Position numbers and translations under genes: made by a program. The notes below the pieces were generated by a model. It saw only the letters and a program-made list of their open reading frames with translations, was not told the DNA's origin and ran no database searches. From JACRDG01 sp963760985 (lineage in GTDB: Bacteria; Desulfobacterota; Desulfomonilia; Desulfomonilales; Desulfomonilaceae): 64,000 bases of DNA. Below are positions 48,744-58,486 of this stretch, piece by piece. The stretch spans positions 186,001 through 250,000 of the forward strand of contig CAVXFM010000005.1 of assembly GCA_963760985.1 (NCBI GenBank), in the 5' to 3' direction. Within the stretch, counting starts at the first letter, position 1. Each line of letters begins with the position of its first letter.

Positions 48744-50801
48744 TTACTCCATAACCCGATTGTTGCCGTTGAGCGCCTCAATCTTCACCGCACATACCTT
48801 GTAATCGGCTGTCTTGGAGATCGGATCCAATGACTGACCCAACAACATATTGGGGTTCGCCTCCATGAAGTGAAAGTCCATAAACAGAGCACCTGGAGGG
48901 ACAATGTTACCGGGTCTGACCGGGGTGATCAGTTCTCCTCGTCTGGATATCACCCGGGCCGAGTCCCCATCGTGCAAACCCAACTTTTCCGCGTCCACGT
49001 AGTTGATTTGAGCGAACGGAGTGGGAAACTCTTTGTCGAGCGTGGGGCAGTTTCCGGTCATTGTGCGAGTGTGATAGTGCGCATACCTGCGACCGGTGGT
49101 CAAAAGGTACGGATAGTCGTCATCAGGCAGTTCCTCATTAGGTCGGTAGTCTATGACGCTGAACATTCCTCGGCCTCGGGTAAACTTGCCCTGGTGCAGG
49201 AAGGCGGTTCCAGGGTGATCGGCAGAGGGACAGGGCCACTGAATTCCGCCTGATTCCAGTCGCGGGTACGAAATTCCCGCGAAGCTGGGGGTAAGAGAAG
49301 CCATTTCGTCAAAAATTTCTGAAGGCGACGCGTAATTCATGGAGAGGCCCATTCGGGCGCCTAATTCGGAGAGTATTTTCCAGTCCGGCAAGGTCCCTTC
49401 GAGAGGCTCAAGGGCCTTTCGCACCCGCTGGACTCTCCGTTCCGTGTTGGTAAAGGTCCCGTCCTTTTCCGCCCAGGATGCTCCGGGCAGCACCACATGT
49501 GCGTGCTTAGCTGTTTCTGTGAGAAAAATGTCCTGTACAGCCAGAAATTCCGCCGAGTCCAACGCGTGCACGATATGATGGGTGTCCGGGTCCGCGAGGG
49601 CTGGATTTTCTCCAAAAATGTACATGCCTTTGACCGAACCATGGATAAGCCCATCCATCATTTCGGGAATCGTGAGCCCTACCTTGTCCGACAAGCTCGC
49701 GTGCCAACCAGCCTCGAATTTCTGACGCACGTTCTGGTCTGTCACCACCTGGTATCCTGGATACACATTCGGCAACGCGCCCATGTCGCAATGCCCCTGA
49801 ACGTTGTTCTGGCCCCGCAACGGGTTGACGCCTGAAGAACGCTTCCCAATGTGCCCCGTGAGCATGGCCAGGTTGGCCAAGGACTTCACGTTGTCCACCC
49901 CATGATTGTGCTCGGTGATGCCAAGGGTGTAGAGGATAGTCGAGCATTCGCACGTGGCGTAAAGCCGCGCGACCCGTTCGATCTCTTCCGGGGAAACACC
50001 GCATATTTCAGAAGCTTTTTCAGGCGGGTACTTTTCCAGATGCGCCTGAAGCTCAGCGAAGCCTTCTGTGCGTTCGGAAACGAACTCCACGTTATGCCAG
50101 TTGTTCTCGAGTATGGCATGCATCACGCCGTTGATAAAGGCCACGTCTGTGCCGAAATTCAGTTCTACGTGAACGTCCGCTTGCAGCGTGAGCTGGATCT
50201 TGCGCGGATCCACGACAATGAGTGTGGCTCCCTTGAGTTTCGCCCGAAACACCCGATGAGCGATGAGAGGGTGAGCCTCGGTCGTGTTCGAGCCTACGAC
50301 CAGCACGCACTTTGCATCCTCGATCTCGGGGATCGCATTGGTCATCGCACCACTTCCGAATGCGGCGGCAAGACCTGCCACCGTGGGCGCGTGTCAAAGA
50401 CGGGCGCAGGCATCTACATTGTTCGTTCCAAAGCCGGCCCGGCAGAATTTCTGCAAGAGATAGTTTTCCTCATTCGTGCACCTGGCCGAAGAGAGGCACG
50501 CGACGCTGCCGCCCCCATGCTTCTCCTTTATCTCCGTGAGCCGAGAGACGGTATAATTTAGGGCTTCCTCCCACGAAGCCTCCTGAAGGGATCCGTTCTT
50601 GCGAATCAGGGGCGTCGTCAATCTCTCCGGGCTGCGTACGAATTCGTGGGCGTTCCAGCCCTTGATGCACAACTTGCCCTGGTTCATCGGGGCTGTCTTA
50701 TGCGGCCACGTGCCGATGATTTTCCCGTCCAGGGTTTCGAGAAGCATTTGGCAACCGCACCCGCAGAACGGACACGTGGTCCTGACAAATCTGTAGTCCA
50801 T
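48744..50801 (-). CDS. fdhA: Formate dehydrogenase catalytic subunit, selenocysteine-containing
   Basis: A cytoplasmic-type molybdenum or tungsten bis-MGD formate dehydrogenase, 685 residues, oxidising formate to CO2 or the reverse. The N-terminus binds a [4Fe-4S] cluster (TTCPFCGCGCQM...GKLCIKGW). TGA at 50394-50396 is in frame: it sits in NVDACARL-U-HAPTVAGLAAAFG, exactly where formate dehydrogenases carry Sec or Cys, as residue 136 (Sec140 in E. coli FdhF). A SECIS hairpin follows. Downstream: ILYTLGITEHNHGVDNV, GQNNVQGHCDMGALPN, FGENPALADPD, and the C-terminal molybdopterin-binding TTGRRYAHYHTRTMTG. No signal peptide, so soluble; no electron-transfer subunit is adjacent. GAGG precedes ATG 50801. 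Confidence 0.93.
50364..50396 (-). promoter_or_regulatory. SECIS element with UGA selenocysteine codon
   Basis: On the minus strand, TGA (50396-50394) is followed after 11 bases by GGTGGCA (50382-50376), loop GGTCT, then TGCCGCC (50370-50364): a seven-base-pair stem with one G-U. Spacing and the GGTCT loop closely match the E. coli fdhF SECIS recognised by SelB. Confidence 0.92.
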
Positions 50802-51515
50802 TCTTAACTCCTCAAGGATAGGATGAGACCTTTTCTTGAATTGCCGGCAATCTGCTCGGCCGGAAACACGTCGACGGCATAGCCCTGATCTTGCAATGAG
50901 GGGAATGCGTCATAGGCACCCGTTCTCGTCTTTTCACCGCCAGGGTTCCCGTTTTCCACCACGATCGGAACCAGGACGCGGTCAGTCTCTCGGATGTCGC
51001 CGATCCAGTGGGCTGATTTTGGATTCAGCGCGGCTCGCGTGGCGTGATGCCCTTATCAGAGACATTATGTCTCTTTTGACATAAGACCCGATAGCTGTCA
51101 AGGGGGGTTCTTCAGGAATTTTTCCCATCCCACGCTCATTCACATGCGTGATACCGATTCGCTTTCAAACAAGTAATACCAGTGTGAGTAACAGCAAGTA
51201 AATGCGGTGCCATGTGTCCGTCGCTACATCCCCAGCCTGCGCCAACCTCTACCGATGCGTTATAAGGGGTACGACACTGGCGGCAAACCTCTTTCGCTAG
51301 GAACGGCCCGGCCTGACCGCGCTTCAGAGGCATGCCGCCACCAGACCAAAGTCACTTACGTGATCGCACATCGGTATTACCCATTCAGGAGCGAATCGGT
51401 CCCGAATCACGTCCGGAAATGGCTCAACTTCCAGGAACCGTTTTCTTTAGCCGACAGGGAGCGATCCATGACGGTGCAAGCGGGAGAGTAAACTAGGGAA
51501 GGGAAAGAGCAGGGA
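50802..51515. other. Intergenic region upstream of fdhA
   Basis: No supported gene; open frames lack ribosome sites. It must hold the fdhA promoter. Nested inverted repeats near 51059-51084 are listed separately. Confidence 0.5.
51059..51084. promoter_or_regulatory. Nested inverted repeats, possible operator
   Basis: Two overlapping perfect inverted repeats share an arm: GAGACA-TTA-TGTCTC (51059-51073) and TTATGTC-TCTTTT-GACATAA (51065-51084). They lie about 260 bases upstream of the fdhA start and could be a regulator-binding site or mutually exclusive RNA hairpins. The role is unproven. Confidence 0.35.
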
Positions 51516-52034
51516 TTACCACGCAGAAAGGAGAAAGGGCGGGCCACCGAACATGCCGGGAAAGAGGGCAGCTGCGCCATTGAGCAGCAAGATCGCGTAT
51601 ATGGACGATGCGACGTCATCCAGAAGTATTCCCCATCCTGCCGGCAATGCCTCCAGCTGGCGCGCAGGCGGAATTTTCAGGATGTCGAGGAATCGCGTGA
51701 CAACGAAGGCCCAGACAATAGTGAGCAGCACGTCCGGCGTGCGAAAAAGAAAAACGGTCACGAGAAAACCCGCGACTTCGTCGGGCACGTACTTCCTCGG
51801 GTCTTTCACCCGCCAATAGCGCTCTGCCCAGGGACTCAATGCGACCGTCACCGCTGACACGAGCACCATGGCCAGACCGATGAGCCAAGTATGGTACGCC
51901 GCTGGTGCGACTTCGACAATGAGGAGGAAAATCGCCACCCCAGGCAATGCCCCCCACGTTCCCGGCGCAACCGGCAGGTAGGCGAGACCGAATGAGGTTC
52001 CTACAAGCCAGAAGACTTTCTCACGAAAGCTCAT
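51516..52034 (-). CDS. pgpA: Phosphatidylglycerophosphatase A
   Basis: A 172-residue integral membrane phosphatase that makes phosphatidylglycerol from its phosphate. Seen: GTSFGLAYLPVAPGTWGALPG near the N-terminus, KDPRKYVPDEVAGFLV with conserved acidic residues, FLDILKIPPARQLEALPAGWGILLDDVASSIYA, the PgpA signature. About four transmembrane segments. The frame opens 25 codons further upstream to 52109; I prefer ATG 52034, where the family start lies. It sits between fdhA and the dsr operon on the same strand. Confidence 0.9.
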   Translation of the reverse strand: MSFREKVFWLVGTSFGLAYLPVAPGTWGALPGVAIFLLIVEVAPAAYHTWLIGLAMVLVSAVTVALSPWAERYWRVKDPRKYVPDEVAGFLVTVFLFRTPDVLLTIVWAFVVTRFLDILKIPPARQLEALPAGWGILLDDVASSIYAILLLNGAAALFPGMFGGPPFLLSAW

Positions 52035-52225
52035 GGGAGAGCCGTCTTCTCTCTCTGGAGAGGGCTTCTGCGCGTCAGGAAAGGATGAGCCGGGCGCTCG
52101 AGAATGCATTCATTGTCTCACGTGGTTTCTTGTCCGGTCGGGTGGCGTTTGCGGTATGTGTCGGTCCTGAAAAGGCTGTCAGCGATGAAAATAACTCGCC
52201 TGAAATAGCGGCGCTCAGGAAAAGT

Positions 52226-52260
52226 GCAGGGACGACCCACTCCAGGTGAATCGTCCCTGC
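52226..52260 (-). terminator. Terminator of dsr operon
   Basis: GCAGGGACGA (52226-52235) pairs perfectly with TCGTCCCTGC (52251-52260). Read on the minus strand it follows dsrP and is succeeded by ACTTTTCC, so it plausibly ends the dsr transcript. Confidence 0.75.
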
Positions 52261-52288
52261 GCGTAGACAGTCTTAAGACACAGATTTC

Positions 52289-53455
52289 CTAGTGGGGCAC
52301 CTCGTGGCCGAGTTCCTTGACCGCGAGGGCTACCTTGTAGAGGATGGTCAATACAAGGAAGCCAATCCCCCAAACGCCCAGTGTGATTGCCAGTTCGGTC
52401 GATGTCGGCATGTATCTGGTAATGGTTTCCAACGGCGAAGGGATGAAACCGGTCAAAACCAGGGTAATGCCCTTCTCGATCCACAGCGAGAAAAACACGC
52501 ACAAACAGGCCACTGGCAAGAGCTTCTCATTGTTTCGATAATTGGGATTGACCAGAAGCACGACCGCGATCAACGCAAGTGCCACGCATACCCACATCCA
52601 CGGCACCAGCTCCGAATGTCCGTGAAGGCCAATAAAGAGATAGTCGAAATGGAGCACCTCCGCGGGTATCTGGCTGTAATACACGGTGAAAAGTTCACAG
52701 AACACAAAGAACACGCTGATGACCATCGCATAGGTGACGATCTTCGACAAAGCCCGAATCGCCTCCCAGCCCGCGTCAAACTTCGTGTACTTTCTCAGGA
52801 ACATACAGAATAAAATCAGCAGAGCAGGACCGGCAGCAAACGCAGACGCAAGAAATCGAGGCGCCATGATGGCAGTGAGCCAGAACCCTCTGCCCGGCAG
52901 ACCCGCGTACAGGAACGCGGTAACCGTGTGAATGCTGACCGCCCATGGGATGGAGAGATAAATAAGCGGCTTCACCCACTTGGGAGGTGGTGCGCCTTTT
53001 CGCTCTGCCCCCAGGATGGTCCATCCCACAACGATGTTGAGAAAAAGGTACCCATTCAACACGATCATGTCCCAAAACAGGACGGAATTGGGTGTCGGAT
53101 GAAGGAGCACGTTAAAGGCTCGATCAGGTCGCCCAAGGTCCACGATGATGAACGTGAGGCACATGGTGACTGACGCCACCGCGAGGAACTCGCCCAATAT
53201 CGTGATCCTGCCGAACGCCTTGTAGTTGTGGAGATAAAACGGTAAGACCAGCATGACCGCTGATGCGGCCACACCGACCAGGAACGTGAACTGACCGATG
53301 TACACTCCCCACGACACGTTCCTGCTCATACCGGTGATTCCCAAACCGAAGTTCAACTGTCTCAGGTAATTCAGGAACCCTATCCCTACAATCGCCAGGA
53401 GGACGAGTAGCCAGACCCAATAGCTTCGACTTCCGGTTAACGCTTTTTCAAGCAT
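52289..53455 (-). CDS. dsrP: DsrP, integral membrane subunit of DsrMKJOP (NrfD/PsrC family)
   Basis: A 388-residue membrane protein of the NrfD/PsrC family with about ten hydrophobic helices, beginning LVLLAIVGIGFLNYLRQLNFGLGI and NVSWGVYIGQFTFLVGVAASAVML. It exchanges electrons with the menaquinone pool on the periplasmic side and pairs with the iron-sulfur protein DsrO. Polar features such as DLGRPDRAFNVLLHPTPNSVLFWDM and SIPWAVSIHTVTAFLYAGLPGRGFW are typical of the family. Seven bases separate it from dsrO; it is the last gene of the operon. Confidence 0.93.
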   Translation of the reverse strand: MLEKALTGSRSYWVWLLVLLAIVGIGFLNYLRQLNFGLGITGMSRNVSWGVYIGQFTFLVGVAASAVMLVLPFYLHNYKAFGRITILGEFLAVASVTMCLTFIIVDLGRPDRAFNVLLHPTPNSVLFWDMIVLNGYLFLNIVVGWTILGAERKGAPPPKWVKPLIYLSIPWAVSIHTVTAFLYAGLPGRGFWLTAIMAPRFLASAFAAGPALLILFCMFLRKYTKFDAGWEAIRALSKIVTYAMVISVFFVFCELFTVYYSQIPAEVLHFDYLFIGLHGHSELVPWMWVCVALALIAVVLLVNPNYRNNEKLLPVACLCVFFSLWIEKGITLVLTGFIPSPLETITRYMPTSTELAITLGVWGIGFLVLTILYKVALAVKELGHEVPH

Positions 53456-53462
53456 GTGTACC

Positions 53463-54257
53463 TCACAGAATGTAGTAGACCTGAGGATGGGTCCCCAGTT
53501 GAGGCTTACGGCGAGCCGTGGGGTTCTTGCGGAGCAGTTCCCTTACCTCGGATTTGGGATCTTCCATGTCACCAAAGACCAGAGCCTTGCACTTGCATGC
53601 TTCCACGCACGCGGGCATAAGCCCTGTGGTAAGCCTCTCATCGCAGAAATTGCATTTTTCCACGACACCTCGGGTCCTCGTGGGGTATGCCTGGTTGATC
53701 GGCGTCTTGATAAAGGGCCGGGGATCGCGCCAATTCAGGCTGCGGGATCCATAAGGACACGCGGCCATGCAGAACCGGCACCCGATGCACCGGTGATAGT
53801 CCATCATGACGATTCCGTCTTCGCGGCGGAAGGTCGCCTTCACAGGGCAGACCCGGACACAAGGCGGATTATCGCAGTGATTGCACAGTACCAGGAAGGG
53901 TTGCCCTCTCAGGGAGTCTTTGAAGTACTCCCCGGCGAACTCACTCTCGTTGCCTGGGAAGGCATTGTCGTAAGGCTCAGGCCAGATCCACTTGACCTCG
54001 TCCTTCTTGTCCGGAAATTGAGGCACGTTGTGGACCGTGTGACACGCGACGATGCAATCGGTGCAGCCGGGTTTGCCGGCCTTGAGGCACTGCTTCATAT
54101 CCACGACCATGGCCCATCGTTTGGCGACCAAGGCCTTAGGATCCGGCGATATTTTTGGTTCTCCGTTGGTTGCTACCGCGTCAACAACAGGTTTGATGCC
54201 GAGCCCCAATACGGAGAGTCCTGCGATCTTCAGGAATCTTCTTCTTGCATCATCCAT
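53463..54257 (-). CDS. dsrO: DsrO, periplasmic ferredoxin-like subunit of DsrMKJOP
   Basis: A 264-residue iron-sulfur protein exported by the Tat system: the N-terminus RRRFLKIAGLSVLGLGI is a twin-arginine signal. It carries several [4Fe-4S] sites: CLKAGKPGCTDCIVAC, LCNHCDNPPCVRVCP, CIGCRFCMAACPYG and CNFCDER...CVEACKC. It passes electrons between DsrP and DsrJ in the periplasm. It directly abuts dsrJ (stop and start share one base) and precedes dsrP by seven bases. Confidence 0.94.
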   Translation of the reverse strand: MDDARRRFLKIAGLSVLGLGIKPVVDAVATNGEPKISPDPKALVAKRWAMVVDMKQCLKAGKPGCTDCIVACHTVHNVPQFPDKKDEVKWIWPEPYDNAFPGNESEFAGEYFKDSLRGQPFLVLCNHCDNPPCVRVCPVKATFRREDGIVMMDYHRCIGCRFCMAACPYGSRSLNWRDPRPFIKTPINQAYPTRTRGVVEKCNFCDERLTTGLMPACVEACKCKALVFGDMEDPKSEVRELLRKNPTARRKPQLGTHPQVYYIL

Positions 54258-54676
54258 CAGTTACTACTCCTTAGGGCTTGTTTCTGAGGTTGAGCTTCCT
54301 TGGGTTCGTTGTGGCAGTTCCAGCAATTGGGCGTGGCATCCACGTAATTGTGGCAACGGTCGCAGAATTTGGCTTTGCTGGCATGGCACTTGAAACAGGT
54401 ATGCTCAAGGCTCATCTCAACGGGTTTCCCCGTGAGCGCACTCGTATAGATGCGGTTGCCTTTTCGGACTACCTCATCTCGCCAGAGCTCCAGGAGCTGC
54501 ATATGCGACGACTTCATGAAGGCCGTGGATTCCACGCACTGCTTTTCTTTTGTACCGACCTCGAGCTTAGGCGGAGCGCCCTTAGAGCCGAGGTTGTACC
54601 AGATGGGAAACGTTATCAGAACGAGAAAGATAATAATTCCCGCAATGATCTTGCCCGAATCATACATCTTCGTCAT
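54257..54676 (-). CDS. dsrJ: DsrJ, triheme cytochrome c subunit of DsrMKJOP
   Basis: A 139-residue cytochrome c with an N-terminal membrane anchor (residues 9-27) and three heme sites: CFKCH (94-98), CDRCH (105-109), CWNCH (118-122). Cys47 in KQCVES corresponds in position to the conserved cysteine proposed as an unusual His/Cys heme ligand in DsrJ of other species. The start at 54676 overlaps the end of dsrK. It resides in the periplasm and links to DsrO. Confidence 0.94.
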   Translation of the reverse strand: MTKMYDSGKIIAGIIIFLVLITFPIWYNLGSKGAPPKLEVGTKEKQCVESTAFMKSSHMQLLELWRDEVVRKGNRIYTSALTGKPVEMSLEHTCFKCHASKAKFCDRCHNYVDATPNCWNCHNEPKEAQPQKQALRSSN

Positions 54677-56283
54677 CCTCCGCTTTCAGGGGTTCCCCGC
54701 GCAGGTCGACCGTGCGCTCGTGTTCGCCGGTCATCACGAGGGCATTGGCCAGCAGTTCGTGTATGCCGCCCACGGTGACCTCAGGAGCCCAGTATTCGCA
54801 CAGGGCCGTGAGAGTGGCCCGGTCAATGGCGCACATGCAGAGGAGTCGGTTCACGTCGTGTGTGTCGCGGACATGTCTCACGGCGTTTCCTCTGGGAAAG
54901 CCTCCTCTCATTCGCATGACCATGTTCTCGTCGTTGCCTAGCCCGGCTCCTCCAGCACAGCAGAAGGTCTGTTCTCTGATGGTGTTTTCGGGCATTTCGT
55001 GGAAGTCATTCATGATGTTCCGGATGATGTACCTGGGCTCTTCAAGAAGTCCCGCAGCTCGCGCCGGATTGCAAGAGTCGTGGTACGTGGCCCGGATGGC
55101 GTCGTTTCTACTCTTGTCCAGTTTGAGCTTACCGTGCTTGATGAGGTCCGCGCTGAACTCTGCGATATGGACCATCTTGGTACTTTTGGAATTCTCGAAT
55201 TTGGTGCCCGTGATCGGTGAGACCGGTTCTTCCATGAAATCAGCGGGCCCGTTCATGGTGTCCATGTACTGGTGGATCACGCTGCCACATGTGGCCGCAT
55301 TCGCCTCCCAGTATCCACTTCACCCCGAGACGCTTGGCTTCCGCGTAGATCTTGGCGTTGAGCCTCTTGATCATCTCATGCGAGGTAAACAGGCCGAAGT
55401 TTCCGCCTTCAGATGCATACGTGCTCCACGTGTAGTCGATACCGAGTTCGTGAAACAGCATCATGTATCCCATGCAGGTGTACGTGCCGGGATCGGCAAA
55501 GTAGTCGCCGGACGGCGTGACAAAGAGGATCTCCGCACCCTTCTTATTGATGGGCAAATTCACCTTTACACCCGTGATGTCCTCGATGTCGTCCTGCATG
55601 AATTGCCACATGTCGATAAGGCCGTGGGGTGGAATACCCAAGTGGTTACCGGTGCGGAAACAGTTGGCAACCGGCTCCATCGCCCAGTTGATACCCAGTC
55701 CCAGCAAATGGAGCAGTTCTCGCCCCATCATGGTCACTTCAGCAGTGTCAATGCCATAGGGGCAAAACACGGAGCAGCGTCGGCATTCCGTGCACTGGTA
55801 GAAGTAGTAAAACCATTCTTTGATCACGTCGTAGGTCAGTTCACGGGCGCCTGCCATGCGGCCGAAGATTTTTCCTGCGGCGGTGAAGTCTTTTCTGTAA
55901 ATCGACCGCAGCAATTCGGCCCTCAGCACGGGCATGTTCTTGGGGTCACCGGAACCGATATAAAAGTGGCATTTGTCCGCACACGCTCCGCATCTGACAC
56001 AGCAGTCCATGAAGATGCGGAACGAACGGTATTTGATAAGCCTCTCCCTCATGCCGTTGAGGACAATATTTTTCCAGTCTTCCGGCAGTTTCCAATCTTC
56101 GGCAGTGGGGGACCATTCCCTGGGGTTGGGCATGCCCAGACGCCTGAGATTTTTCGCCGCGGAAGGGTAGCTGTACGTGCCGTCCTTGAATACCGTCGGC
56201 GTTGCCATCCACGGAGTTTCGGGAGGGGTCAGTACTTCCTCTTTGATGAACTCTTCCGGTTTGGGAAGATCGTGCAGCTCCAT
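54660..56283 (-). CDS. dsrK: DsrK, HdrD-like catalytic iron-sulfur subunit (one apparent indel)
   Basis: A cytoplasmic iron-sulfur protein related to HdrD of heterodisulfide reductase; it reduces the DsrC trisulfide or disulfide. After one correction it has about 540 residues. The ferredoxin domain has CCVRCGACADKCHFY and QCTECRRCSVFCPYG. Two CCG-type regions follow: GGECGHMW, and FCCAGGAGLG with HDSCNPARAAG before it. The frame breaks at about 55284 (one extra base); removing it joins GECGHMW to VIHQYMDTMNGPADF. It lies directly after dsrM. Confidence 0.94.
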
Positions 56284-56285
56284 GT

Positions 56286-57297
56286 TTACTCCTTATCCAC
56301 CGGGATTCCGACCTCTTTCATCTTTTCCCTGAAATCGTCCTCGTACTCCTCGTACGTGTGGACCTTCACCGGATAGTTCCACGGATTGACGTGTCTCACC
56401 ATGCGGTTGTTGTTCAACATGTTTCTCGTGGGGCTCAGGAACACGCCGGCCGAGTGCAGCAGCTTGCTGAACGGGAAATAAGCCAGCAGGACGCTCACGA
56501 GAAAAAGGTGCACGTAGAAGATCACATGGATCCCCGGCGGCACCGTGGGATGGAAACGGAACAGGCCCATGGCCAGTTCCTTCACGCTCAAGAGGTCCAC
56601 CTTCCAGAAATTCCTCATGAGGACACCGGTGATTCCGATCCCCAGGAGCAAGAACAACGGAAAATAGTCATTGGCGAGGGATATGTACCCGCATCTGCGG
56701 AATGACTATGCGCCTGAGGAAAAGATATGTGACCGCGACCAGGAACGCGATGTCCGTCAGGAAAAGAGTAGGAACAGCCATCTGGAAGAAGCCGTCTACT
56801 GACGTGAGGAGTTGCACCGGCATGGGGATCGGTTCGACAAAGAACCGGAGATGCCTGATCACGATCGTGAGGAAAGCGTAGTGGAACAGAATGCCGAAAA
56901 GCCACAGCCATTTGGCTGATCCGAAATACAGCTTCGGGCCGTCTGCCACATCGGCCTGGGTGTTCCGGAAAAGGGACCGGAAGAGCAATACTTCCAGGGC
57001 CATTCTCCCGATCAGTCCTCCGATGGTGTAGGGCGCCTCAAGGTTATCGGCCTTGATCCAGGGGAGTGATGTGCCCTGACCGCATGTGGTCGGAATCCGG
57101 AAAGGAACCGGTATCCTTGCCCATGCGATCACGCGGGCTATTATCCCGATGATGAAGATGGCAAGCGCCACATACGGGATATACACTCCGAAAAGAGTAT
57201 TCAGGCCTATCGGCCCCGCTCCCAGTACGGCAAGAATGACCAAGCCTATCACTGCGAACAGGGAAGCGAATAGGGAAGTCCAAGCGTTCATCTGCAT
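56286..57297 (-). CDS. dsrM: DsrM, cytochrome b-type subunit of DsrMKJOP (one apparent indel)
   Basis: A membrane cytochrome b of the NarI type, about 336 residues, which takes electrons from menaquinol and feeds DsrK. Hydrophobic helices begin at LFASLFAVIGLVILAV, with further helices around GILFHYAFLTIVIRHLRFF and HVIFYVHLFLVSVLLAYFPFSKLLHSAG, whose His residues are candidate heme b ligands. At 56688-56690 the CCC run (GGG on the coding strand) has one extra base; removing it gives IPQMRYISLANDYFPLFLL. The order rsbRD-dsrM-K-J-O-P is conserved in sulfate reducers. Confidence 0.94.
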
Positions 57298-57306
57298 TCA
57301 CCTCGA

Positions 57307-57861
57307 TTAACTTGGGCTGTTATCGTTGTCTTGGGGTTCCAGGCATTGGTCCGAAACCCCATATTTACGGCAAATCCTTTCCCACAACCTGGCGGTACTA
57401 TTCTTGACCTCATTGCACCTGATCTCGAAGATTGTTTCACGGCATTGCACGTACAGATCAAAGGACAGGAGCGCCAGTTTATCGATCCGGGATTCCCATG
57501 TCAACAACTCTTCGGACAGGTCCTGCGACCGCAGATCCTGGCCGAGCGTCTGCCTTACCGCCTTTTTGAGCAAAAAGATAAACCCGAGCGCCTGGGAGGG
57601 GGTAAACTCTTGGACAGCTCGTACGCGGACGATTCGGTCCAGGGATTGCAAGAGACTCTCGGAGGAGAGATCTTCTCCCTGTGCAAGCCCGTCATAGAGT
57701 CCGGCCAGTCCTTCGGTAATCGACGCTCCCACCGGGTTAGCAAACCTGTTCTTTTGCGTTTTAAAGAACGTCCTGGAATCTGCGTGATAGCTTTCCATCA
57801 CTAAATCGGACCATTGTTCCAATACGCGGTCCCTGTGTTTGACGAGAAGAACTTCCAACAT
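57307..57861 (-). CDS. RsbRD N-terminal-domain protein, first gene of dsr cluster
   Basis: A 184-residue all-helical protein resembling the RsbRD N-terminal sensor domain (LEVLLVKHRDRVLEQWSDLVMESY, FANPVGASITEGLAGLYDGLA, EFTPSQALGFIFLLKKAVR), a globin-like fold without a visible heme ligand assignment. Proteins of this type precede dsrM in many deltaproteobacterial dsr operons; a regulatory or assembly role is inferred, not shown. It ends nine bases before dsrM. No STAS domain follows, unlike stressosome proteins. Confidence 0.85.
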   Translation of the reverse strand: MLEVLLVKHRDRVLEQWSDLVMESYHADSRTFFKTQKNRFANPVGASITEGLAGLYDGLAQGEDLSSESLLQSLDRIVRVRAVQEFTPSQALGFIFLLKKAVRQTLGQDLRSQDLSEELLTWESRIDKLALLSFDLYVQCRETIFEIRCNEVKNSTARLWERICRKYGVSDQCLEPQDNDNSPS

Positions 57862-58486
57862 ATTGAATTAACTACCTCTTGTTGGCTGCCGCCTCCGGTG
57901 CGCCCTCAGCTCGATCACCTGGGCCGAGCAACGACGGACCACGCGGCCTGCCAATTCCCTGAACGGGCAACACCCGTCTGACCATGCTCTGCTCCCGGAG
58001 CAGAGCCCATCAGGTGTGCCAGACTCGACTCGTTGAGTCGGGCGCGGCCCCAACGTGGCCCGGCTGGGTGGTACGACTACTCTCTTGTGTTGCTCATTGG
58101 TGCTGACCGGGGTTCAAAATCAGCGGTCAGAACGGGAAGCACTTAAAGCCTTTCGGTTACCACCTATGATGCTGTGTTGTCAAGCATTTTCATGAAAAAC
58201 CCGGCGACGGTTGGTTTACCGGCGGACATGCATCGATCGCGACGAGGTCCGGGACTTCCGGGCAGGCCTCTCCGTCTGCCAGGACCGGGATGCCGCGAAT
58301 TCCTTCCCCTGAATACGGTCAATTCTTGATACTAAGATGCGGGGGGTTGAGGTCCTTTGCGGTGCGCGGGATCTGGGGGGGGCTCCTTTGCGTCGCCCGA
58401 GGCAAGGCCGTCTGGTCTCCGCGACCAGGGGGCGCTTTACCCGCAGATCTTCTCCGGTCTGATTCTGCGGCGGATGACACGAGGCC
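57862..58486. other. Upstream region of dsr operon, rich in inverted repeats
   Basis: No supported gene. It contains a perfect 21-base palindrome, GCTCTGCTCC-C-GGAGCAGAGC (57986-58006), a CGACTC-GTT-GAGTCG hairpin (58026-58040), and CGGG-CAACA-CCCG nearby (57964-57977). They lie 100-180 bases upstream of the dsr operon's first gene, in its promoter or leader region. Confidence 0.55.

Noticed and set aside
50382..50396. Apparent frameshift or split in the formate dehydrogenase
   Set aside because: The second half stays in the same frame; the interruption is TGA at the known selenocysteine position with a SECIS hairpin, not an indel.
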